Positions 1 to 5,412 of a stretch of DNA of 5,492 bases are shown here, piece after piece (the first letter of the stretch is position 1; the number at the start of each line of letters is the position of its first letter). This DNA comes from Spirochaetaceae bacterium (GTDB taxonomy: Bacteria; Spirochaetota; Spirochaetia; Treponematales; Breznakiellaceae), in contig JAISZQ010000291.1 in the NCBI GenBank assembly GCA_031269165.1, positions 1 to 5,492 of the forward strand. Reading direction: 5' to 3'. The notes beneath the pieces are model-generated. The model saw nothing but the letters and a program-made list of their open reading frames with translations, was not told where the DNA came from and did no database searches. A program made the translations under genes and the position numbers.

Positions 1-636
1 CATTGAATGTTTACTTTTATCTTTGTCCTCAGCGAAAACCTGTCCATCCCCTTGCAATAACTCATATCCGAAAAACACGGTTCTATTATCTGCATCCGCC
101 TCCCGTATAACGCGCGGTATTTCGCCTCGTCTATCTTTTTCCTCATCTCCTCACACAGGTTCTCTGCCTCGCTCCGGACCATTCCTTGGCCGCGTTGGAC
201 GGCAGCTTGCAGCCGTCTATCGCGAACAGTTCCCCGCCTATTAATCCCAGCGCGTAACATTTCAGCAATACCTGCGCGAATAGTCCCTTCACCGCCTCCG
301 CCTGGCTTGAAATGAAGTGCGCGATAGTGTCATGATCCGGCTCCGCGTCACGGGCCAGGGCTTTCACAATGATATTCGTTTTACAGGCATATTCTATGGA
401 ACGGCTGGTGATGATCCCCCGCGAGTAGCAATAGAAGATTATTTTGAGCATGACGTCGGGGGATAGGCGGGCGCTCCCAATTGGTCGTTGCGGAACGCCG
501 CGTCGAAGGCGCTCAGGTCAAACTGGCCGATGAGATAATTCAAGGTGTGTTCGAAGGAGCCGGGGATGAGTTGCTCATCGAGGCAAACGGCAAGGAATAA
601 TCCTTGGGATTTATCAAAGTATTTATATCGGGCCAT
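1..636 (-). pseudogene. IS1182-family transposase remnant, frameshifted and internally deleted, cut by the left window edge
   Basis: The encoded pieces together resemble an IS1182-family DDE transposase. The N-terminal part reads from ATG at 636 (MARYKYFDKSQGLFLAV) to GAPAYPP near 459. Reading then shifts frame: a run of five G on the plus strand (458-462) appears to lack one base, and restoring it joins GAPAYPP to DVMLKIIFYCYSRGI. The second part (about 457-174) carries the DDE-type aspartates in PDHDTI and in AIDGCKLPSNAAKEWSG. Near 173 the frame changes again. The third part (173 to the edge) reads EEMRKKIDEAKYRALYGRR, then IIEPCFSDMSYCKGMDRFSLR and KVNIQ, the usual C-terminal signature of the family. 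Only about 25 residues separate KEWSG from the EPCF motif, where intact members have far more, so the central region with the catalytic glutamate is missing. About 210 codons remain against roughly 450-500 in intact members. It should be inactive. A longer in-frame start at 690 exists but adds no recognisable sequence. Confidence 0.85.
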
Positions 637-680
637 ACGAGAGAGTATAGCATGAGTTTTGTTGTTTGACTGCTTTTCCG

Positions 681-724
681 ACAGTCTCAACAGGACTGTT
701 TACGCTTCGCCGCCAGTAGGCGGC
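681..724. repeat. Two small adjacent hairpins upstream of the transposase remnant
   Basis: Two short perfect inverted repeats lie between the transposase start and the miniature element. The first has arms ACAGTC (681-686) and GACTGT (694-699) around a 7-base loop. The second has arms GCCGCC (709-714) and GGCGGC (719-724) around AGTA. They could be the remains of the insertion sequence's own end or of an older intergenic repeat. Nothing here decides between these, and no T-run follows, so they do not look like terminators. Confidence 0.5.
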
Positions 725-730
725 TCGGAC

Positions 731-912
731 TACGTTTTGGCTAGGAGTCTGTGGGAGGGACTTAGCGATTTTTCGCACTTTTTTTCGCAGAAAATAGTGC
801 AAAAACTATGATAAATAAGCCATTGTTAGTATTTTGATTAGGTTAAAATTCGTATTTTCGTGTATTATTTCCAATTTTTTGCTAAGTCCCACAGGCTCCT
901 AGCCAAAGCGTT
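731..912. repeat. Palindrome interrupted at its centre by the miniature element
   Basis: The inverted symmetry does not stop at the element's ends. Left flank TACGTTTTGG-CTAG (731-744) and right flank CTAG-CCAAAGCGTT (899-912) are also complementary, apart from scattered mismatches. If the 154-bp element and one CTAG are removed, the flanks join into CGTTTTGGCTAGCCAAAGCG, a near-perfect palindrome centred on CTAG. The alternative is that the flanks are the outer part of longer terminal repeats of about 32-36 bp with no target duplication visible. Confidence 0.6.
745..898. mobile_element. 154-bp miniature inverted-repeat element (MITE-like) with possible CTAG target duplications
   Basis: The left end reads GGAGTCTGTG, then GGAGGGACTTAGC (745-766, sharing the G at the join). 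The right end, read inward on the minus strand, is GGAGCCTGTGGGACTTAGC (898-881). The ends differ by one substitution and by a 4-base GGGA duplication in the left arm. Both ends are abutted by CTAG (741-744 and 899-902), which can be read as a 4-bp target duplication. The interior is A+T-rich, contains no gene, and has a hairpin at 769-805 (TTTTT-C-GCAC paired with GTGC-AAAAA). This is the form of a non-autonomous element moved by a transposase supplied in trans. Whether the IS1182 remnant 109 bp to the left belongs to the same family cannot be told, because that element's own ends are not identified. It could instead be a shortened insertion-sequence end pair. Confidence 0.7.
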
Positions 913-940
913 GGTTTTAGAGTTTAATGTACGGAGTGCT

Positions 941-998
941 GAGCCTGTTCCAAAACTAATTGACTGTGCGCTAACGCGCACGGTTTTGAAACAGGCTC
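941..998. repeat. 58-bp hairpin repeat of the CTGTTCCAAAAC type
   Basis: Outer arms are GAGCCTGTTCCAAAAC (941-956) and GTTTTGAAACAGGCTC (983-998), 16 bp with one mismatch. Inside lies a second perfect stem, GTGCGC (966-971) and GCGCAC (976-981), around TAAC. The outer arm motif recurs at 1043-1080 and 2630-2646. It is the first of three consecutive hairpins between the miniature element and the symporter start, so it may lie in the symporter's untranslated leader. Confidence 0.75.
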
Positions 999-1000
999 TT

Positions 1001-1030
1001 GGAAAAACCGGTCAAAGGCTCCGGTTTTCC
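1001..1030. repeat. Hairpin in the symporter upstream region
   Basis: Arms GGAAAAACCGG (1001-1011) and CCGGTTTTCC (1021-1030) pair over 10 bp with one bulged A around a 9-base loop. It sits 2 bases after the 941-998 hairpin and 12 bases before the next one. There is no T-run after it, so it is not a clear terminator. It could belong to a structured leader or be part of a composite intergenic repeat. Confidence 0.65.
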
Positions 1031-1042
1031 CTTAAATCTAGG

Positions 1043-1080
1043 GAAGCTGTTCCAAAAACTGAAGTTTTGGAACAGCCTCT
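1043..1080. repeat. Hairpin repeat, first copy of the 29-bp pair that brackets the symporter gene
   Basis: Arms GAAGCTGTTCCAAAAACT (1043-1060) and AGTTTTGGAACAGCCTC (1063-1079) form a strong stem with a very small loop, one bulged A and one mismatch. Bases 1052-1080 match 2618-2646 downstream of the gene at 26 of 29 positions, in the same orientation. In RNA the stem would end only 11 bases before the ribosome binding site of the symporter. Confidence 0.75.
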
Positions 1081-1090
1081 ACTGTTTACA

Positions 1091-1095
1091 AAGGA
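1091..1095 (+). promoter_or_regulatory. Ribosome binding site that fixes the symporter start
   Basis: AAGGA lies 7 bases before the ATG at 1103. The reading frame is open back to 860, but that extension runs straight through the hairpin repeats and has no such site, so 1103 is preferred. Confidence 0.75.
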
Positions 1096-1102
1096 CAAAG
1101 CA

Positions 1103-2575
1103 ATGACATTTCAAATCGTTTTACTGGTACTTTTTTTCGCGTTGGTAACGGGCATCGGCATTTGGGGGTTGCGCCGGACGAAGACGCTGGGAGATTTTTT
1201 CCTCGGCGGACGGACGCTGGGGCCCTGGGTCTCCGCGCTCGCCTACGGCACCTCGTACTTTTCCGCCGTGATGGTTATCGGGTTCGCCGGAACGCAAGGA
1301 TGGCAGTTCGGCCTTAACGCGCTGTGGATCGCCGCCGGGAACGCCTTCATCGGTTCGATGGCCGCTTGGCTCGTACTCGCCCGCCGCACCCGCCGCATGA
1401 CCCAGAACCTCGACGCCATGACGATGCCGGAATACCTGCAACAACGCTACGGCGCGAAACACTTAAAGCCCATCGCGGCGTGCATCATCTTCATATTCCT
1501 CTTGCCCTATTCGGCCTCGATATTCAAGGGGCTGGGGCATCTCTTTGAAACAGTCTTCCATATATCCTACGACCTCGCCCTCCTCCTCATGATCGCGTTT
1601 ACCGGCGTGTATCTCATTCTCGGCGGCTATTTCGCGGTGGTCGTCATTGACTTCATCCAGGGCCTTTTCATGATCGCGGGCGCGGTGGCAATGTTCATCG
1701 TGATTGTCGGCGAGGGCGGCGGCTTCGCCCATCTTGTCGGCACCATCCAGACCAACTATCCGGTAAACGTTGCCTCGCCGCCCACGGTGCTGACCATCGT
1801 GAGCCTCGTGTTTATGACGAGTTTCGGCACATGGGGACTGCCCCAGATGACGCAGAAATTCTACGCCATCAAGAACGAGGCCGTGATCCCCCGCGCGGTG
1901 GTCGCGTGTACCGTGTTTGCGGCAATCGTCGGGTTCTGCGCCTACTTTGTCGGAACTGCGTCCCACGCTTTTTTCACAAGCGGCACGATCCCCCGCCTCC
2001 CAAACGGCAACATCAACTTTGACCTCATCGTCCCGACCTTGCTCACCGAACATTTGCCCGAAGTGCTTATCGCGCTGATACTCATCTTCGTGCTCTCCGC
2101 GTCGATGTCAACCCTGTCTTCCCTCGTGCTCATCTCGGCCTCGTCGGTCGCCATCGACCTCTACCCGGTCAAAATCGACGCATCCGCCTCGAAAGACCGC
2201 TCAACCGCCATGATTCGCTTCCTGTCATTCCTCTTCATCGTGATAAGTTACTTCGTGAGCCGCTTCCAGATCACCATCATCGTTACGCTGATGTCCCTCT
2301 CGTGGGGCGCGGTGTCCGGCGCGTTTGCCGCCCCCTACATCCTCAGCCTCTACTCGAAACGGGTCACCAAAATGGGCGCGTACTGTGGCCTTCTTGGAGG
2401 ACTGGTCACGGAAGCCCTTCTCTTTTACCTCGTGAAACTCCCCGGCCCGCTTGCCGCGTCAATCGCCATCATCGCGCCCTTCCTCATCGTCCCCGTCGTC
2501 TCCGCCTTCACCAAAGCGCCGGACACGGCCATCGTGGAAAAGGCGTTTGCCGGTATAGCGAAGGATGCGAGATAG
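1103..2575 (+). CDS. Sodium:solute symporter (SSS family) permease, substrate unknown
   Basis: The product is a 490-residue inner-membrane protein, normal length for the sodium:solute symporter family (LeuT-fold carriers that use the sodium gradient to import organic solutes). Hydrophobic segments cover nearly the whole chain, consistent with about 13 transmembrane helices. Family marks visible in order are GDFFLGGRTLG (30-40) after the first helix, the SYFSAVMVIG segment (51-60), GGYFAVVVIDFIQG (174-187), GTWGLPQMTQKFYAIK (242-257), and SASMSTLSS (332-340). The last matches the MSTLS sodium-site helix of proline permease PutP. The start at 1103 has an AAGGA site, and a longer open frame from 860 reads through repeats and is rejected. 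The gene converges on the glycyl radical enzyme gene. The three hairpins before it could affect expression, though no promoter is evident. The substrate cannot be read from sequence; proline-, sugar- or organic-acid-type carriers all share these motifs. Confidence 0.93.
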   Translation: MTFQIVLLVLFFALVTGIGIWGLRRTKTLGDFFLGGRTLGPWVSALAYGTSYFSAVMVIGFAGTQGWQFGLNALWIAAGNAFIGSMAAWLVLARRTRRMTQNLDAMTMPEYLQQRYGAKHLKPIAACIIFIFLLPYSASIFKGLGHLFETVFHISYDLALLLMIAFTGVYLILGGYFAVVVIDFIQGLFMIAGAVAMFIVIVGEGGGFAHLVGTIQTNYPVNVASPPTVLTIVSLVFMTSFGTWGLPQMTQKFYAIKNEAVIPRAVVACTVFAAIVGFCAYFVGTASHAFFTSGTIPRLPNGNINFDLIVPTLLTEHLPEVLIALILIFVLSASMSTLSSLVLISASSVAIDLYPVKIDASASKDRSTAMIRFLSFLFIVISYFVSRFQITIIVTLMSLSWGAVSGAFAAPYILSLYSKRVTKMGAYCGLLGGLVTEALLFYLVKLPGPLAASIAIIAPFLIVPVVSAFTKAPDTAIVEKAFAGIAKDAR

Positions 2576-2597
2576 TGCCCGTCCACAGAGGTTGCTG

Positions 2598-2614
2598 GGC
2601 AAACTCAGTTTGCC
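2598..2614. repeat. Perfect hairpin 22 bases after the symporter stop
   Basis: GGCAAACTCAGTTTGCC is a perfect palindrome around a single central base. Its position soon after the stop codon suggests an mRNA 3' end or transcript-protecting stem. It is followed by TTGCC rather than a run of T, so an intrinsic terminator is not well supported. Confidence 0.6.
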
Positions 2615-2656
2615 TTGCCAAAACGTGAGGTTTTGGAACAGCCTCTCGTGGCAAGG
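2613..2656. repeat. Nested hairpin with the second copy of the 29-bp repeat
   Basis: Outer arms CCTTGCCA (2613-2620) and TGGCAAGG (2649-2656) are perfectly complementary. Inside lies CCAAAAC (2618-2624) paired with GTTTTGG (2630-2636) around GTGAG. The two stems share bases 2618-2620, so they are alternative or partly exclusive. Bases 2618-2646 are the second copy of the repeat at 1052-1080, including the shared GTTTTGGAACAGCCTCT. This copy lacks the left GAGGCTGTT-type arm. Confidence 0.7.
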
Positions 2657-2707
2657 TTGGTCAATCACCTGCGCCGTGGCTATCGGGAACCAAACCGCCG
2701 CCGGGAT

Positions 2708-2794
2708 GGGGGGCGTTGCGGGGGGCGGAGCCACCCGCTGAGGGGGGTAGCGGAGGGCGCAAGACCGGAGCGAGGGGGGAGACTTCCACCCCCC
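2708..2794. repeat. Block with four six-G runs and a G6/C6 hairpin
   Basis: Runs of exactly six G occur at 2708-2713, 2720-2725, 2742-2747 and 2774-2779, and a run of six C at 2789-2794. The last G run and the C run form a hairpin with a 9-base loop (AGACTTCCA). The first three runs could contribute to a quadruplex on the plus strand, though the loops between the later runs are long. The strand asymmetry is strong, and the block lies between the ends of two convergent genes. Confidence 0.6.
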
Positions 2795-2816
2795 AACTGA
2801 CTCAACTGAATAGTTA
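2777..2816 (+). repeat. Short repeat, copy A of the inverted pair flanking the glycyl radical enzyme gene
   Basis: GGGAGACTTCC (2777-2787) and ACTGAATAGTTA (2805-2816) occur in the same order on the minus strand near the gene's start (5388-5378 and 5373-5362). The first block is identical over 11 bases. The second matches 11 of 12. The spacer is longer here than in the other copy. Confidence 0.4.
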
Positions 2817-2847
2817 AAACTCCTTCAAAATGGAAGCGCATTGCTAA

Positions 2848-2882
2848 CGGACAACCGACGGTTTGAGTAAACCCGCTGTCCG
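2848..2882. repeat. Imperfect 35-bp hairpin downstream of the glycyl radical enzyme gene
   Basis: Arms CGGACA (2848-2853) and TGTCCG (2877-2882) enclose an inner stem GGTTT (2860-2864) and AAACC (2869-2873) around GAGT, with an internal loop between the two stems. No T-run follows on either strand. Confidence 0.5.
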
Positions 2883-2884
2883 CC

Positions 2885-2908
2885 AAAAACGCCTGCTTTA
2901 TAAAACAG
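2885..2908 (-). terminator. Weak intrinsic terminator candidate for the glycyl radical enzyme gene
   Basis: On the minus strand, 9 bases after the TAA stop, CTGTTTTATAAAGCAG (2908-2893) can fold into a 7-bp stem including one G-U pair and is followed by GCG and five T (2889-2885). The stem is A+T-rich and short, so termination would be inefficient. The adjoining 2848-2882 hairpin may help. Confidence 0.3.
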
Positions 2909-2916
2909 TATTTTCC

Positions 2917-5337
2917 TTAAAGCGTCTGCTCGGTCCGCTCGATGATGTCGTCCTGAGTCTGGCGGGAAAGAACGTTGAAGAACGCGCTGTAACCCGCGAC
3001 CCGGACGATAAGGTCCCGGTGCTTTTCCGGATGGGCCTGAGCGTCGAGCAGCGTCTCCCGTGAAACCACGTTGAACTGGACATGAAAGCCGCCAAGCCGG
3101 TTGAAAAAGGCGCGGACGAGGACTTGCAACTTGGCGCGGTTCTCTTCGGACTCAAGCATCGCGGGCGTGAGCTTTTGGTTGAGGAGGACGCCCCCGGTGA
3201 TTTCCTTGATGGGCAACTTGGACACGGACTTGAAGACCGCCGTGGGGCCGTGCCTGTCCATGGCGTGGGACGGGGAACAGCCTTCCGCAAGAGGCTCGCC
3301 GGATTTGCGGCCATCGGGCGTGGCGGAAGTACCGGCTCCCTGGGGCACGTTGGCGGAGATGGAAGACGTGCCCGCATAGTAGATGCCGCCGATGGGTCCG
3401 CGCCCGTAGCGGGTATTGCGGTACTTCTTCATCTCGTCGATGTAGACGTCGTAGGCTTGGCGCACGAGCAAGTCGGCGTAATCGTCGTCGTTGCCGTACT
3501 TTGGGGCGGCGATGAGGAGCGCGCGGATACGCTTGTGTTCCGCGCCTTCGTTTTCCGTGCTTTCAAAGTTATGCCGGAGCGCGTCCCACAGTTCCGCCTG
3601 AGTCATGGACTTGTCCTCAAACACGCATTTTTTTATCGCCGCAAGCGAATCGGCGAGGTTTGCGATGCCGACTTGGAGATCGCTGATAAAGTCGTAGACC
3701 GCGCCGCCCTCTTTTAGGTTGAGGCCGCGCTCGATGCAGTCGTCGCAGAGGGCGGAACAGAGAATGTCCGCCGTATCTTTTTCCAGCACGGTGTCGGCAA
3801 CCGAATCGATGATCACGCATTGCCGTGTAAACTCCCGGATGATCTTGTCCCAGGCGGCCATCACCTCGTCGAAAGACTTCATCGCGGTAAAATGCCCCAT
3901 GCCCTCGCAGACCTTGATCCCCGACTCAATGTCCACGCCGTCATTCAGCGCAATGAGGAGGGACTTGGGAAAGTTGAGAAAACTCATGCCCGTGCAACGG
4001 TAGCCCCACTTGCCGGGCACCGCCACTTCCACGCACCCTATCGCGCTGTAATTGTAGGCGTCCTCTTTCTTCACGCCCTTTTCGATGAACGAGGGGATGA
4101 TGATCTCGTCGCTGTTGAAGGCGGGCATCCCAAATCCCAAGCGCACCACCTCGATACATTCCGCCATAAACCGCTCGTCGAGCCGCCGGTGATACCGCAC
4201 CGTGAGGTTTGGCTGGGGAAGCCGTGTCTGGGCCACGCTGCGCAGGATAAGGAAGGAGAGGGGATTCACCGCGTCCGCGCCGTCCACCGTCTGGCCGCCT
4301 ATCGTTACGTTCTGGTAGAGCGGGCTTCCGGCGGAAAAGCGGGTGTGAGACCAACTGCGGATTTTGTTGATGGTGAAAGTTTTAAGCCACAGGTTGGTCA
4401 AAAGCTCGCAGGCACTTTCTTCGGTGATCGTTCCCGCCTTGAGGTCCCGGTCGTAGTAGGGGAAGAGAAACTGATCCATGCGCCCGTAGGAAAGGGAATG
4501 CCCGTTGCTCTCGATCTGGAGGCAGAGATGCACGAGCCACAGCGACTGTACCGCCTCGTGAAAACTTTCCGCGCCGTGAGCGGGGACTTTACGCAAAATC
4601 CGGCTCATTGCACGCAGTTCTTCCCGCCGCCCGGCATCGTTTTCTTTGTCGGCCATACCCCCGGCAAGGTCCGCGTAACGTGCGGCAAAGGCGATTGTCG
4701 CGTCCACCACGATGGCAACGGCACGGTAGAAGTAAGATTTTGCCAAGTTCTGATAGTCGGTAAGGTCGAGGGCGGCGCATTTTTCCTCGGCGCGACGTTT
4801 GTATGCTAAAAGCCCTTCCTTCAGCATACGCTTGTAATCAACGGCGACATGGGCGTCGCCCGAGGTGATGTTCCCCTCCGCCTTGATGATGCCGAGGTCG
4901 TAGAACACCTTTGCCTGGGCGGGCATGGCGGCAAGCCCGCGTTCTTTCACGGTGTTATGCTGCCAGAACGGGGCGATGTCCCACAGGGCTTGCTTGCTTT
5001 CCTCGGTGATAGCAAAACGGTCGCCGTCCCGCTTTTCAAACTCGTCCAACTCGGCGATGACCCAATCCATCGCGTATTCGGGAAAGATCGGCGCCGACCG
5101 GTTGCTTGAGGCTTGGTTTCCCGCGAGCAACGTCTCTTCCTCGATAAACACGCTCATCTTTTCGAGCACGTTTTTATACATCAACGCCCGCCGTATCGCC
5201 AGCGGCTGATCCATGTTTTCCCGATACGTCTCGGTGGTGATTTTCGCGCGTTCGACACACACCGAGGGTTTGGCGTTGAGCAGTTTCATGCGAAACTGAT
5301 GCATCCGCGGCGAAAGCGATCCAAAATGATTGTCCAT
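2917..5337 (-). CDS. pflF: Glycyl radical enzyme of the YbiW/PflF type (annotated as formate acetyltransferase-like; not a true pyruvate formate-lyase)
   Basis: The 806-residue product is a complete glycyl radical enzyme: the large PFL-like barrel (about 1-650) and the C-terminal radical domain (about 680-806). The radical glycine is G782 in RVAGYS, and the chain ends in DDIIERTEQTL. The thiyl cysteine is C435 in GCVE with E437 beside it. True pyruvate formate-lyase has two adjacent cysteines there, so this belongs to the Cys-x-Glu group (lyases and dehydratases such as glycerol dehydratase, CutC and HypD). The stretch GCVEVAVPGKWGYRCTGM, with ILCSALCDDCIERG (525-538) and NTRYGRGPIGGIYYAGTSS (641-659), strongly resembles E. 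coli YbiW (PflF) as I remember it, which is also about 810 residues. I recall a report that YbiW is a 1,5-anhydroglucitol-6-phosphate lyase, but could not check it, so the substrate here is inferred. A radical-SAM activating enzyme is required and is not in the window. The start has a good AGGAG site. Active enzyme should be oxygen-labile and cytoplasmic. Confidence 0.92.
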   Translation of the reverse strand: MDNHFGSLSPRMHQFRMKLLNAKPSVCVERAKITTETYRENMDQPLAIRRALMYKNVLEKMSVFIEEETLLAGNQASSNRSAPIFPEYAMDWVIAELDEFEKRDGDRFAITEESKQALWDIAPFWQHNTVKERGLAAMPAQAKVFYDLGIIKAEGNITSGDAHVAVDYKRMLKEGLLAYKRRAEEKCAALDLTDYQNLAKSYFYRAVAIVVDATIAFAARYADLAGGMADKENDAGRREELRAMSRILRKVPAHGAESFHEAVQSLWLVHLCLQIESNGHSLSYGRMDQFLFPYYDRDLKAGTITEESACELLTNLWLKTFTINKIRSWSHTRFSAGSPLYQNVTIGGQTVDGADAVNPLSFLILRSVAQTRLPQPNLTVRYHRRLDERFMAECIEVVRLGFGMPAFNSDEIIIPSFIEKGVKKEDAYNYSAIGCVEVAVPGKWGYRCTGMSFLNFPKSLLIALNDGVDIESGIKVCEGMGHFTAMKSFDEVMAAWDKIIREFTRQCVIIDSVADTVLEKDTADILCSALCDDCIERGLNLKEGGAVYDFISDLQVGIANLADSLAAIKKCVFEDKSMTQAELWDALRHNFESTENEGAEHKRIRALLIAAPKYGNDDDYADLLVRQAYDVYIDEMKKYRNTRYGRGPIGGIYYAGTSSISANVPQGAGTSATPDGRKSGEPLAEGCSPSHAMDRHGPTAVFKSVSKLPIKEITGGVLLNQKLTPAMLESEENRAKLQVLVRAFFNRLGGFHVQFNVVSRETLLDAQAHPEKHRDLIVRVAGYSAFFNVLSRQTQDDIIERTEQTL

Positions 5338-5343
5338 AAAACA

Positions 5344-5348
5344 CTCCT
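5344..5348 (-). promoter_or_regulatory. Ribosome binding site of the glycyl radical enzyme gene
   Basis: On the minus strand AGGAG precedes the ATG at 5337 with 6 bases between them (AGGAGTGTTTTATG). It supports this start over internal methionines. Confidence 0.85.
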
Positions 5349-5361
5349 ATAAAAAGCCAAA

Positions 5362-5388
5362 TAACAATTCAGTAGGGGGAAGTCTCCC
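5362..5388 (-). repeat. Short repeat, copy B of the inverted pair flanking the glycyl radical enzyme gene
   Basis: Read on the minus strand it contains GGGAGACTTCC (5388-5378) and ACTGAATTGTTA (5373-5362), matching copy A at 2777-2816. It lies 14 bases above the ribosome binding site, so it is in the promoter or leader region and might carry a regulatory site. No known operator was recognised. Confidence 0.4.
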
Positions 5389-5412
5389 ACTGTCAACAAC
5401 TTAAGAATTTTG

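Larger units (their letters stand above)
2576..2916. other. Gene-free convergent intergenic region of 341 bases
   Basis: No plausible gene lies between the symporter stop and the glycyl radical enzyme stop. Open frames here are short, rich in arginine, proline or glycine, and run through repeats. The region holds a perfect small hairpin, a nested hairpin with a copy of the upstream repeat, a G-run block, an imperfect 35-bp hairpin, and a weak terminator candidate for the minus-strand gene. Confidence 0.8.

Noticed and set aside
860..1102. N-terminal extension of the symporter reading frame (81 extra codons)
   Set aside because: The extension translates the miniature element and three hairpin repeats, has no ribosome binding site, and does not resemble any part of a symporter. 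The ATG at 1103 has a good AAGGA and gives the usual family length.
2302..2628. Plus-strand 108-codon frame overlapping the symporter's end
   Set aside because: It is an out-of-frame shadow of the symporter, rich in arginine and proline, and continues into the repeat block.
2846..2884. Attachment site or integron-type recombination site
   Set aside because: The imperfect hairpin resembles one only in general shape. There is no integrase, no conserved core site and no gene cassette arrangement.
2459..2886. Minus-strand short frames across the intergenic region
   Set aside because: They run through the G-run block and hairpins, have no recognisable domains, and overlap the symporter end in antisense.
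3820..4809. Plus-strand 329-codon frame
   Set aside because: It lies wholly antisense to the glycyl radical enzyme, whose motifs are intact throughout. The long open frame is a by-product of G+C-rich codon use.
5368..5396. Possible sigma-70 promoter of the glycyl radical enzyme gene (TTGACA on the minus strand at 5396-5391)
   Set aside because: The -35 hexamer is perfect, but the sequences 16-17 bases downstream (TACTGA, ACTGAA) are poor -10 elements, so the promoter is not supported.
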